DNA of 53,509 nucleotides from an uncultured Flammeovirgaceae bacterium (lineage in GTDB: Bacteria > Bacteroidota > Bacteroidia > Cytophagales > Cyclobacteriaceae): positions 1-53,509 of the forward strand of contig CALBPF010000370.1 in assembly GCA_937899105.1 (NCBI GenBank), read 5' to 3'. A program made the position numbers and the translations under genes. Shown here piece by piece: positions 17,788-27,216 of the stretch. Position 1 is the stretch's first letter. The number at the start of each line of letters is the position of its first letter. The notes beneath the pieces are model-generated. The model had not been told where the DNA came from, did no database searches, and saw nothing but the letters and a program-made list of their open reading frames with translations.

Positions 17788-20220
17788 ATGATCAGGAATT
17801 ATCTAAAAATTACATTTCGCAATATAAGACGCAATAAGCTTTACGCTTTGGTCAATATTTCTGGATTGGCTTTGGGCATTGCCAGTTTTTTATTCATAGG
17901 CCTTTATATCTATAATGAACTGAGGTATGACCGTTTCTGGGTCAACTCAGATCGTATATATCGTGTTGATGGGGTATGGACATCACCGGAAGGCGGTTCA
18001 AGGTATGCCACAGCTCCACCGCCACTGGCTAGGCGTATTGAAGCGGATGTTCCTGAGGTAAAGTTTGCTACTCGTATCTTGAAATGGTCGGATTTTACAT
18101 TTCGGCCGGAGACGGACATGGAACGAATCTTCCGCGAGACGAACGTTTACATTGCGGATCAGAACTATTTTAGGGTTTTTTCTGACCGGCTTATACAAGG
18201 TAATCCTGAAACTGCCTTGAATGAACCTCTAAGTATTATTCTTTCGGAGTCTGCCGCAAGACGCTACTTCGGCCGGGAAATGTTTGAGCGAGAAAGCTTA
18301 ATTGGAAAGCACATCCTTGGAGGCAAAGACGCTGGCACACCTTGGAAGATCACAGGAATCATGAAGGACTTACCTGTGAATACGCATCAGGATTTTGAAA
18401 TGATAGTTTCTATGTGGGGCGAGTTTAAGGAAAATGAGAACTGGGCATGGAATATTATGCATACCTATATTCTACTTAATGAAGAAGTGCCTTTAGTACT
18501 GGCAGAAAATAGTCTTCAAAAAAGACTCGAAGAAGTTGTACAAAGCCATGCCCTTCCTTATTTGGGAGGCGCTTCCGAAACGGGTGAGAGTGTTGAATAC
18601 CTATCAATACCTATTCGAGATATTCACCTTCATTCCGACTTCCTGCGTGAAATGAAAGCCTATGGCAGTATAACTACAGTTTATATTTTCGGTCTTGTTG
18701 GCGTACTAATATTGGTTGTGGCTTGTGTGAACTTCACCAATCTTACCACCGCGTTGTCCATTAAAAGGGCAAAAGAAGTTGGAATTCATAAAGTTTTAGG
18801 CTCAAACGCCAGCGGTCTTTCCTTTAAGTTCCTGGCGGAGGCTGTGATGTTTAGCGTATTGGCGACGTTAGTAGCGCTTACCACAGTCGAATTGTTTGTA
18901 CTTTATGTAACTCCAAAGCTGGGTATTACTCTTGCAGTAGGAATTTTCGATAAACCTGTGTTCATCGTTTGGATTCTTTTGATTTCGTTGATTACAGGTG
19001 TCTTAGCGGGCTTTTACCCGGCATGGATCATTCCAAGATATAAGCCCTCCGATGTGCTGAAAGGCAACATACAAGTAAGCTCAACTGGCTTTCAGGTCCG
19101 AAATTATCTTGTAGTATTTCAATTCATGGCTTCTGTTGGTCTTATTATGGCTACAGGAGTGATTAGCGATCAAATGGATTACGTGAGAAATAGTAAACTG
19201 GGTTTTGAGAAAGAAAATATTCTTGTTATTCAAAACGATCGAGAGATTGATGAAGAGCGAATTCGCTTTAAACAAATTTTATCTCAATATCCCGAAATTC
19301 AGGAGGTAAGCTTTTCTACAGGAATACCGGCTCTAAATCAATTTATGGTTAGAGATTATTTTGTTGAGGGCTGGAACGGCTCTTTGGGCCTTAGATGGTT
19401 TGAAATTGACGATGACTTTGTCAACACTATGAATATAAAACTGATAGCCGGTGAGAACTTTCAGGCGAGTATACCTTCTGATTCTATGGGTATTATCTTA
19501 AACGAAAGGGCTGTAAAAGAGCTGGGGCTTACAGAGCCCATTGGCAAAGAAATCACCATAAATAAGGGCGCTGATGATGAACGAACGGTGCGTGTTAAGG
19601 CGGTGGTATAAGACTTTCATTTTGAGTCCATGCATAACGAAGTTAAGCCGCTTGGTATGGAGTTTTTGAGGGGTTATTCAATAAAGGATTACATCAGTGT
19701 AAAGATAGCTCCGGGTAAAACGAAGAAGGCTATTGATCAAATAAAGGAAGCATGGCACACATTGGAACCTCAGGTGCCTATTACCTACAGTTTTCTGGAT
19801 TCAGATTTTGATGCGTTGTATAATTCTGAAAAACAGCTCGAGTCTGTATTTAACATCTTCTCAACGCTATCTATGATAATTGCAGGGTTAGGCCTATTTG
19901 GTCTGGCTACCTACGTGGCACAGCAGAGAAAAAAGGAAATGGGCATACGCAAGCTCTTAGGAGCATCTGTCTCTCATCTTGTTTTTGTGTTGTTAAAGAA
20001 CTTCTCAATACTGGCCTTAATAGGCCTTGTTTTGGCCACTGTAGTCATTTCTATAGGATCGGAGAAATGGTTATCATCATTTGCCTATCGCACCAATTTT
20101 GGTTTTGAACAATTCCTTACCGCCTTTATTGCCACGGGAGGGATCCTGGTAGTATCAGTGCTACATCAAGTATACAAGGCCGCGCTGTGTAATCCTGTTG
20201 ACTCTATAAAAAACGAATAA
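17788..20220 (+). pseudogene. MacB/FtsX-type ABC permease, array member 7, with an in-frame stop
   Basis: The reading frame is continuous from ATG 17788 to TAA 20220 (811 codons with the final stop) except for one TAA at 19609-19611. It falls where the other copies have Lys in the periplasmic motif VVKDFH: here VV-stop-DFHFESMHNEVKP. A single AAA-to-TAA change explains it. The 607-residue upstream product keeps TM1-5, with the first coupling motif KEVGIHKVLGS near 327 (Arg replaced by His), but lacks the second FtsX block. The downstream part, with KEMGIRKLLGA near 714 and the tail NPVDSIKNE, is still well conserved, so the stop looks recent. Possible readings are recent inactivation, phase-like switching by point mutation, or a base-calling error. 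The start is two bases after the stop of member 6. Confidence 0.85.
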
Positions 20221-20237
20221 ATTAAATTATCTGAAAA

Positions 20238-22682
20238 GTGATAAAGAACTATCTAAAAATAGCGCTAAGGAATTTTGTAAAAGAGCGTTTCTACGGATTA
20301 ATAAATGTTTTAGGTCTTTCCATTGGAATAGCATCTAGCCTTGTTATCATGCTATATGTTGCGCACGATTTGAGTTATGATGATTTTCATCCGGATGTTG
20401 ATCGTACATATCGGGTAAACCAAACGCTTATTTGGTCGCCTGGCGGTGGAATTATGAGCTCAACTACGTTACCACTGGCCGGGTTATTGGCCAGCGAATA
20501 TCCCGAGGTGGAAAGTGCGCTAAGGATAAACACGCCAGGAAACAGTATAGTGAGGTATGAAGATGATCAGTATAAACACAACTATTTTGAGAACAGTATT
20601 TTGGCCGCTGATTCTAACTTTTTTGAGTTTTTCGATTTTAAGCTGAAGGAGGGTGATCCTTCTGTAGCCCTTAAAGGTTTAAATAAAGTTGTAATCTCCT
20701 CCGAAACAGCGTATAAATATTTTGGGGATGAACCTGCGCTTGGCAAAATGATTTTGTTCGGCTCTGATCGAACACCAATGGAGGTAACAGGCGTTACGGA
20801 GGTACAACCTACAAACTCCCATTTCCATTTTGATTTTCTTCTTTCTATGTATTCTAATCCGAATATAAAACGCTTCGAGTGGAGTTGGATTTGGACGCAG
20901 GTAGTGACCTACGTCAAACTCCGGCCGGGTGCCGACCCGCTGGCGCTCCAAGAAAAGATGAAGAGCATCGGTGAGAGAAGTGTAAAGCCTGCCCTGGCAA
21001 GTACACTGAACATGAACTATGAAGAACTGGTAGGAGATAAAGGGGGGTATAATTTTTACTTACAGCCCGTTCAGGACATTTATCTAAAATCTGCAAGTAT
21101 CGGCAATCGAATTGGCCCTGTTGGGGACCTAACCTACGGGTATATTTTCAGTGTAATCGCTTTTATGATCATATTTTTGGCCTCAATTAATTTTGTTAAT
21201 CTATCAACCGCCAGGGCTACGATCAGAGCCAAAGAGATTGGTGTGAGAAAGGTGATGGGCTCACTCAAAAAACAGCTACTGGGCCAATTTTTGATAGAGT
21301 CCGTGATCATTTGTACGATGGCAACGCTGGTGGGTTTCGGGCTTATGGAGCTGCTGAAGTTTGTTGTACAGGGCAATCTAGGTGTTGAAATCCATTTATC
21401 CCTTTGGGATAATCCAATACTTTTAGGAAGTGCTTTGTTTTTGCCTTTGGCGCTAGGTATACTGTCCGGTCTTTACCCCGCTTTCTATTTAAGTTCTATT
21501 AAACCGGTAAGCGTGCTTAAAGGAAGGTCCAAATCTGACCGCAAGAGCTTTATATTTAGAAACGCTCTTGTGGTTGCTCAATTCACCATTTCGGTGACGT
21601 TGATATCATGCACGTTTATCGTGTACCAGCAACTATCACATTTTATCGATATGGACACCGGGTATGATAGAGAGAATATCATTAGTATAGACTGGGCGCA
21701 TAATTTAGGACCACATCTTGAGTCCTTTGCCGAGGAATTGAAACAACAAGTGGGCGTGGATAAGGTCACGATAAGTATGGACGCCATTGGTAGAGGTAAC
21801 TACGAAGATATTTTTGCTCATAGACCATCAGCGCAGGAAGAAACTGTCGCCATGATGAAGGCTGACGATCAATTTCTGGAGACTATGGGAATTGAGCTGT
21901 TGCTTGGTCGATTTTTTGATAAAAGCCGTGCAGCCGACCTTCACTCCGTAGTAATTAATGAGACCACCATGAAAATTTTTGGATGGTCCGAGGCTAATGT
22001 ACTAGGGCAAGTGATAACTTATCCGGGTGATGATAATTTTGAGGCCGAAGTAATAGGTGTAGTCAAGAATTTTCACTTTCAATCGCTTCGCCAACCGATA
22101 AACCCCTATATCTTTTACCGATTAGATGCTCAGGTGTGGGGAGATAAAAGAGTAGTACTTATCAAGACTACGGGCGAAGATATGGCAGGATTATTATCTA
22201 AGGCCCAACAATTATGGAGGGATCGGGTAAATGCTATTCCTTTTCAGTATGATTTCGCTGATGAAGAATTCGCCAGACAGTATGAGGGGGAACATCAGCT
22301 TGGCGATTTATTTGCACTATTTAGCGGATTTGCACTTTTGATTGCAGCAATGGGCTTGTTGGGGCTTTCTGCTTACACCATAAGTGTTAGAAACAAAGAG
22401 ATAGGTATTAGAAAAACGTTGGGTGCATCCGTATCCGGAATTGCGATCATGTTAAACCGAGGTTATACAAAACTTATTATCATATCGCTAATTGTGAGCA
22501 TACCCATTGCTATTTGGGCAATGGAAAATTGGCTAAGGCAGTTTGAGGCGAGAATAAGTGTTGACTGGACTGTTTTTCTTATTACCGGGGTAATCGTGGT
22601 TTTGGTGACCTGGCTAACAGTAGGGTTTCAATCCATTAAAGCTGCACTGTTGGATCCTGTTAAAACGCTGAGGGATGAGTGA
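20238..22682 (+). CDS. MacB/FtsX-type ABC permease, array member 8
   Basis: An 814-residue permease, the longest of the array, starting at GTG 20238 with MIKNYLKIALRNFV; the paralogue-like N-terminus supports this start and no ATG lies nearby in frame. The coupling motifs are KEIGVRKVMGS near 330 and KEIGIRKTLGA near 718. The periplasmic motif is GVVKNFHFQSLR, with Asp changed to Asn, and the tail is DPVKTLRDE. It is complete and lies 17 bp after the end of the interrupted member 7. Confidence 0.9.
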   Translation: MIKNYLKIALRNFVKERFYGLINVLGLSIGIASSLVIMLYVAHDLSYDDFHPDVDRTYRVNQTLIWSPGGGIMSSTTLPLAGLLASEYPEVESALRINTPGNSIVRYEDDQYKHNYFENSILAADSNFFEFFDFKLKEGDPSVALKGLNKVVISSETAYKYFGDEPALGKMILFGSDRTPMEVTGVTEVQPTNSHFHFDFLLSMYSNPNIKRFEWSWIWTQVVTYVKLRPGADPLALQEKMKSIGERSVKPALASTLNMNYEELVGDKGGYNFYLQPVQDIYLKSASIGNRIGPVGDLTYGYIFSVIAFMIIFLASINFVNLSTARATIRAKEIGVRKVMGSLKKQLLGQFLIESVIICTMATLVGFGLMELLKFVVQGNLGVEIHLSLWDNPILLGSALFLPLALGILSGLYPAFYLSSIKPVSVLKGRSKSDRKSFIFRNALVVAQFTISVTLISCTFIVYQQLSHFIDMDTGYDRENIISIDWAHNLGPHLESFAEELKQQVGVDKVTISMDAIGRGNYEDIFAHRPSAQEETVAMMKADDQFLETMGIELLLGRFFDKSRAADLHSVVINETTMKIFGWSEANVLGQVITYPGDDNFEAEVIGVVKNFHFQSLRQPINPYIFYRLDAQVWGDKRVVLIKTTGEDMAGLLSKAQQLWRDRVNAIPFQYDFADEEFARQYEGEHQLGDLFALFSGFALLIAAMGLLGLSAYTISVRNKEIGIRKTLGASVSGIAIMLNRGYTKLIIISLIVSIPIAIWAMENWLRQFEARISVDWTVFLITGVIVVLVTWLTVGFQSIKAALLDPVKTLRDE

Positions 22683-22704
22683 AGGTATTAACAAATGAGT
22701 TTCT

Positions 22705-25035
22705 ATGCTTAGAAGACATATCATTTTAGCATTTAGAATTTTTTTAAAACACTCGCTCAATTCATTAATTACGCTTGTAGGCCTGTCTACCGGCATAGGA
22801 TGCTTTCTGCTTCTGTCGTTATATGTGTACGACGAATACCAGACGGATAGATTTCACAAAAATTATGAAGACATTTACCACGTTAACATGCGCTACTATG
22901 TTAATGATCAACCTATGTTCAATATCCCTCCTCCGGCTGGACTATTCAATGATCTATCTGCCCTGAATGGTGTTCAGTCAGGTACTCGGGCTTTTGCCCC
23001 GGGTGAAGCCGTAGTGTCAATAGATGGTCAGAAATTCATAGAGAGTGGAGTTGTATTCGTTGATTCATCTTGGCGTAAAGTCTTCGATTTCAGCTACCAG
23101 AATGAAAGTTTTTCTGCATTTGCGGACCCCTCTAGAATTATTGTATCTGAAAAAATAGCAACTAAATACTTCAGAGATAAAGAAGCTATTGGCCAATCAG
23201 TCATCATCGATAACGAACAGTATATCATTGACAATGTATTGCTTGAGAACGATGCTAACTCTAGTTTTAATGTGGATTTTCTAATTTCCTTTAACAAACG
23301 AGAAGATTTTGGAATTGACCTGTACTCCTATGAAAATGGGCATACCCCTTATTTCATCGTAGCCCAAAATGAGGATCCGGAGGAAATCAAAAAGAATATA
23401 CAGGAAATCATCGATAAAAAACTTGAGAATCCTCCATTAAAGATCGAGCTCACTTCATTAGAGGATTTCTATTTTATGGGTTCTACCAATTTGAAATATC
23501 AAAATGCAGGCATTCGTGGTAATAAAAAGTTCTATAAAGCATTCGCTCTAATAGCCGTTCTAATTTTGGCTATAGCTATTATCAACTACATCAACCTGGT
23601 AACGGCAAGAGCTACTGACCGATCTAAAGAAGTAGGTATAAAAAAGACAATTGGAGTGGGAAGAAAAAGTTTGATACTTCAATTTCAGACAGAATCCCTT
23701 GTATTAACATTGATCGCGGGGCTTTTGGCAATTGGGTTGGCTGAGCTATTTATAGGTTATTTAAATCAGCTTATGACCAGGCCTATAAATGATTCCGTCA
23801 TTTTAAGCTGGGAGTTTCTGTTTGGGTATGCTATAGGACTGATTTTAGTCGCAATTGTGGCGGGATTATACCCTTCCTTTATCTTGTCCTCATATAACCC
23901 GATAAGCGCCGTTAATGATTTTGTTGATAAGGTAGGGGGCAAATTATGGCTTAGAAATTCTCTCATTGCAGTGCAGTTTACGATCACAACCGTTTTGATT
24001 TTTGGATCTGTGGTCATCATGAAGCAAATGACGTTTCTTTCCAACTTTGATTTAGGTTTTGATAGTGATCAAATTCTGTCAATTAAAGCAAGCTCCGGGA
24101 TGCAAAAATCTATTGTGCCGATAAAGCAGAGTTTATTAGCCATCAATGGAGTTGAAAATATATCCGTTGGAAATCTGCCCGGAATTGGATGGATGTATTC
24201 CAGAGAGTTTCAGGATGAAACGGTAAATGTGGCTATACAAAAAGTTGATGAAGACTTCTTTGACTTAACAGGCATCGAGCTACTCGAAGGCAGAGTACTT
24301 TCCGGATCAGATGCGGGAACAACAAATACAGTAATAAACAAAACCATGCGAGATTTACTGTTTGGTGATGAAGAGACATTTTTCGGGAAACTGAAGGACA
24401 GCGAGGCTAATCTTGTCGGGGTTGTTAGCGACTTTCAATTCACCTCTGCCAAGGAAGAAATCAGGCCACTGGAACTTAAAATGCATGAAAACCAATTTAG
24501 AAATATTCTTCTTAGACTGGACCGGCAGGCAAATTCCAACTATGTAATTGATGAAATGCGCAAAGTAATGGCTGATCATGTACCGGATGATATTGTTGAT
24601 TTTAATTTTCTGGACGAGGACTACGACAGTCAGTTTAAGTCTGAACAACTCTTTCTTAACATCCTAAAGAATTTTACCATGATCAGTGTTTTGATTGGTG
24701 CGATAGGTTTGTTTGGTTTAGCGCAATTTGCGTTTGTAAAAAACCAGAGAAATATAGGAGTTAGGAAAATATTAGGCGCTTCAGATCGTGCCGTTATCCA
24801 ACGTTTGGTGAGTGGCTTGCTATTGCCAGTGGTAGCGGCGACTATTATTGGTTTGCCCGCAGGGTATTATCTTATGACCAATTGGCTTTCAGATTATTCA
24901 AACAGGATTGAGCTGGACTGGCCTTTGTTTACTGAGACGATAGTTTGTATTGTGGCTATTTCTGTATTGACAATCTTGTATCAGGTATTTGGTGCAATAC
25001 GACTTAGGCCAATTAATGCTCTTCGAGATAATTAG
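22705..25035 (+). CDS. MacB/FtsX-type ABC permease, array member 9, divergent
   Basis: A 776-residue permease, the shortest and most divergent copy, starting MLRRHIILAFRIFLKHSL. The first coupling motif is KEVGIKKTIGV near 307. The second reads RNIGVRKILGA near 680, so the KE pair present in all others is lost. The periplasmic motif is GVVSDFQFTSAK and the tail ends RPINALRDN instead of DE. Its last 23 bases overlap, tail to tail, the end of the serine hydrolase gene on the other strand. The changed coupling residues could affect the fit to the shared ATPase; this is inference. Confidence 0.88.
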   Translation: MLRRHIILAFRIFLKHSLNSLITLVGLSTGIGCFLLLSLYVYDEYQTDRFHKNYEDIYHVNMRYYVNDQPMFNIPPPAGLFNDLSALNGVQSGTRAFAPGEAVVSIDGQKFIESGVVFVDSSWRKVFDFSYQNESFSAFADPSRIIVSEKIATKYFRDKEAIGQSVIIDNEQYIIDNVLLENDANSSFNVDFLISFNKREDFGIDLYSYENGHTPYFIVAQNEDPEEIKKNIQEIIDKKLENPPLKIELTSLEDFYFMGSTNLKYQNAGIRGNKKFYKAFALIAVLILAIAIINYINLVTARATDRSKEVGIKKTIGVGRKSLILQFQTESLVLTLIAGLLAIGLAELFIGYLNQLMTRPINDSVILSWEFLFGYAIGLILVAIVAGLYPSFILSSYNPISAVNDFVDKVGGKLWLRNSLIAVQFTITTVLIFGSVVIMKQMTFLSNFDLGFDSDQILSIKASSGMQKSIVPIKQSLLAINGVENISVGNLPGIGWMYSREFQDETVNVAIQKVDEDFFDLTGIELLEGRVLSGSDAGTTNTVINKTMRDLLFGDEETFFGKLKDSEANLVGVVSDFQFTSAKEEIRPLELKMHENQFRNILLRLDRQANSNYVIDEMRKVMADHVPDDIVDFNFLDEDYDSQFKSEQLFLNILKNFTMISVLIGAIGLFGLAQFAFVKNQRNIGVRKILGASDRAVIQRLVSGLLLPVVAATIIGLPAGYYLMTNWLSDYSNRIELDWPLFTETIVCIVAISVLTILYQVFGAIRLRPINALRDN

Positions 25036-26230
25036 GACTGTTTAAAGACTTGGTTTCATAAAGGTACTTTTTGTACTCCTTAAAGAAATCAACTACCATC
25101 TCATTGCAAAATCGGCTTGGAGCATTGCTAAGAATACATATGGCCACATTTTTACTTCTATCAAGGCCAAGTTCACTCTTGAAACCATTGGCGTAACCCC
25201 CATGGTAGATTAATGTGTCATTCGGATATTCTACTATTCTCCATCCATAGCCATAGTGACCTTTTCGGGGTCGGTCGAAATTGCCGAAGTGGTAATTCTT
25301 AACGCTTGTTCGAATTTGTGGTGTAAACACATCTTCCAAAATAGCTTCCGGGATCACGTCAGGCCTTTGACCCAGAAGGGCTTTAAGCCATTCTGACATG
25401 TCGATGATGCTTGCATTAATGCCTCCTGCAGCGGCGACATTGTAATAGGCTGGAGACAGCTTAATTGGAATATATCTTATTCTTTTTAGTCCGTGCGGCT
25501 GTGCGAGATTACCTGAGTTTTTGATCCCCTCATAGGTGAGCGATGCCGTCTTCATATTTAATGGATTAAATATGAGTGATTTTAGTGCATACTGATAGGT
25601 TGTATCCGTAATGCTTTCAATAACCGGCTCAATTAAAGAATAGGCTACATTTTGATAACTATGAATGGCTCCTGGTTTTCTGGATAGCTTTATCTTTTTA
25701 AGTTCTTGAAATAGCCGATGACGCTTTATTCCATCTTCAATAAGTGTACTATAGGTTTGGTATGGATAACCGGAGGTGTGTGACAGAATATGACTGATGC
25801 TAATGCTATCTGCTAGGTTTCCCGGGTTAACTTCGAAATCTGAGATGTATTTGGATATAGGATCCTCCCACTCCCCATTCCCTGTTAATACCTTACCCGT
25901 CAAAATGGATGCAAAACCTTTTGAAACAGAAGCAAGACGAAACAATGTCTCCAGGTTTACCGAATCGACTCCTTTGGATGATTTTTTACCAAAAGCCTTG
26001 AGGTAGGTGATGCTACTATCAATTACGATGGCCACAGCCGCACCGGGTACGCGATGCCTGGCGAAGCTCTCTCCAAGTTTTTTTTCAAAGTTAGAAACAA
26101 ACCGCTGCAGCGCCGGATCAATAACAATTGGCTCGAAGGTCTCCTCGCTGGAAGCTGCATCCGACACATCGCTCTGAACACAGCTTATTGCAGCGATGGA
26201 CAAAAGTATTGTTAAAGCTTTAAAGATCAT
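25013..26230 (-). CDS. Serine hydrolase lipoprotein, class C beta-lactamase/DD-peptidase fold
   Basis: Starting from ATG 26230, a 17-residue lipoprotein signal ends in the lipobox AAISC (Cys17). The family motifs follow: SVSK (catalytic Ser101 and Lys104), SYQN (Tyr192) and HGG near the C-terminus in place of KTG. Members are penicillin-binding-like esterases, peptidases or beta-lactamases acting in the periplasm or at the outer membrane; this one is about 405 residues, normal for the family. It sits between the last permease and the ATPase, on the opposite strand, converging on member 9 with a 23-bp overlap. An upstream GTG (26239) would add three residues. Whether it works with the exporter is unknown. 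Confidence 0.85.
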   Translation of the reverse strand: MIFKALTILLSIAAISCVQSDVSDAASSEETFEPIVIDPALQRFVSNFEKKLGESFARHRVPGAAVAIVIDSSITYLKAFGKKSSKGVDSVNLETLFRLASVSKGFASILTGKVLTGNGEWEDPISKYISDFEVNPGNLADSISISHILSHTSGYPYQTYSTLIEDGIKRHRLFQELKKIKLSRKPGAIHSYQNVAYSLIEPVIESITDTTYQYALKSLIFNPLNMKTASLTYEGIKNSGNLAQPHGLKRIRYIPIKLSPAYYNVAAAGGINASIIDMSEWLKALLGQRPDVIPEAILEDVFTPQIRTSVKNYHFGNFDRPRKGHYGYGWRIVEYPNDTLIYHGGYANGFKSELGLDRSKNVAICILSNAPSRFCNEMVVDFFKEYKKYLYETKSLNSPNYLEEH

Positions 26231-26299
26231 TCTTTGCACCCTCTACCCAAATTTTGGGCTCAAAACTACCAAATAGAACGAGAAGTCATGGGTTTAAAT

Positions 26300-26359
26300 T
26301 GTAGTGTTCGTTTTCAGACACTACATTCCATAATCGGACGATAGATTCTAATATCGGAC
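26300..26359. promoter_or_regulatory. Inverted and direct repeats upstream of the ATPase promoter
   Basis: TGTAGTGT (26300-26307) and ACACTACA (26318-26325) are perfect 8-bp inverted arms around a 10-bp centre. Further on, ATCGGAC occurs at 26333-26339 and again at 26353-26359, exactly 20 bp (about two helical turns) apart. They lie about 45-103 bp upstream of the sigma-54-like element at 26403, a typical enhancer position. They do not clearly match the dyad at 3179-3230 apart from a shared TCGTTTT, so binding by the same regulator is not shown. Confidence 0.45.
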
Positions 26360-26402
26360 AGTAAAACGTGTCGTACTGTTATTTAAACTGAATTTACACC
26401 TT

Positions 26403-26419
26403 TGGCATATTTATTGGCA
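26403..26419 (+). promoter_or_regulatory. Sigma-54-like promoter of the ATPase gene
   Basis: TGGCAT at 26403-26408, five bases, then TTGGCA at 26414-26419. This is the same arrangement as at 3288-3304 before the first permease. The ATPase ATG is 40 bases downstream. The -12 element departs from the standard GC position by one base in the same way in both copies. Confidence 0.5.
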
Positions 26420-26459
26420 ATCAGAGATGAAATTGCAGAAGTAAATCCAATAAGGGCAT

Positions 26460-27143
26460 ATGATAAAATTAATAGATGTAGATAAATATGTTGATTCCCG
26501 GTTTCAACGGACCTTCATTCTAAAAGGTATTGATTTAACTGTTGAACAAGGAGAATTCTTAACCATAATGGGTCCCAGTGGCGCTGGAAAGTCATCCATT
26601 ATGAATATAATCGGTATGCTCGATGAACCATCACAAGGTGAATATTACTTCTTTGATGAGCCGGTTCATAAAATGAAAGAGCGAAAGAAGTCTGAAATGC
26701 ATAAACACTACATTGGATTTATATTTCAGGCATACCATTTGATTGATGAACTCACCGTGTATGAAAACATTGAAACCCCTTTACTCTACAAGGGAGTTAA
26801 AAGCGCCCAGCGCAAAAGTATGGTTGCTGAAATGCTCGACCGTTTTCAGATGGTAGCTAAAAAAGATCTGTTCCCAGAGCAGCTTTCAGGGGGACAACAG
26901 CAACTGGTAGGCGTGGCGCGTGCCATTATTGGCCAACCTAAACTTCTTCTGGCTGATGAACCTACCGGTAATCTACACTCCGAACAGGGTGAAGAGATAA
27001 TGGAAATATTCAAAAAGCTAAACGAGGAAGGGATGACCATAATTCAGGTCACACACTCGGAAATAAAAGCGGAGTACGGCAACAGAGTAGTAAGGATGGT
27101 GGACGGCGCTGTGCTTTCCGATGTGAAGAAAGAAACAGCATAA
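26460..27143 (+). CDS. ABC transporter ATPase, MacB/LolD type
   Basis: A 227-residue nucleotide-binding subunit: Walker A GPSGAGKS (38-45), Q-loop Gln90, signature LSGGQQQ (142-148), Walker B LLLADEPT (163-169) and switch His199. Its size and the [14 protein letters not shown] region are those of ATPases that drive FtsX-fold permeases, and none of the permeases in the array has an ATPase of its own. Its promoter-like element matches that of the array, so it is the obvious common motor. The D-loop reads GNLHSE where most LolD/MacB proteins have GNLDS (Asp replaced by His173), possibly a lineage trait. A TolC gene follows 73 bp downstream, past a terminator-like hairpin. Confidence 0.93.
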   Translation: MIKLIDVDKYVDSRFQRTFILKGIDLTVEQGEFLTIMGPSGAGKSSIMNIIGMLDEPSQGEYYFFDEPVHKMKERKKSEMHKHYIGFIFQAYHLIDELTVYENIETPLLYKGVKSAQRKSMVAEMLDRFQMVAKKDLFPEQLSGGQQQLVGVARAIIGQPKLLLADEPTGNLHSEQGEEIMEIFKKLNEEGMTIIQVTHSEIKAEYGNRVVRMVDGAVLSDVKKETA

Positions 27144-27158
27144 CTCAAAATAATCTTT

Positions 27159-27191
27159 AAAGGACATCATGCGGTGCATGGTGTCCTTTTT
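27159..27191 (+). terminator. Intrinsic terminator between the ATPase and tolC-like genes
   Basis: Arms at 27159-27172 and 27176-27189 pair over 14 bp (one G-U pair) around a 3-base loop, followed by a T-run. It lies between two co-directional genes, so it would reduce or condition TolC expression from the ATPase promoter. Confidence 0.75.
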
Positions 27192-27216
27192 GGAAAAAGG
27201 TCAACAATAAACAACA

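Noticed and set aside
19630..20220. A separate 196-residue FtsX gene starting at 19630
   Set aside because: It is in the same frame as the preceding permease and is exactly the missing C-terminal part, separated only by one stop codon; it lacks a full domain set of its own.
25013..25035. Frameshift or fusion between permease 9 and the serine hydrolase
   Set aside because: Both genes end with normal stop codons and expected C-termini; the 23-bp overlap is tail to tail on opposite strands.
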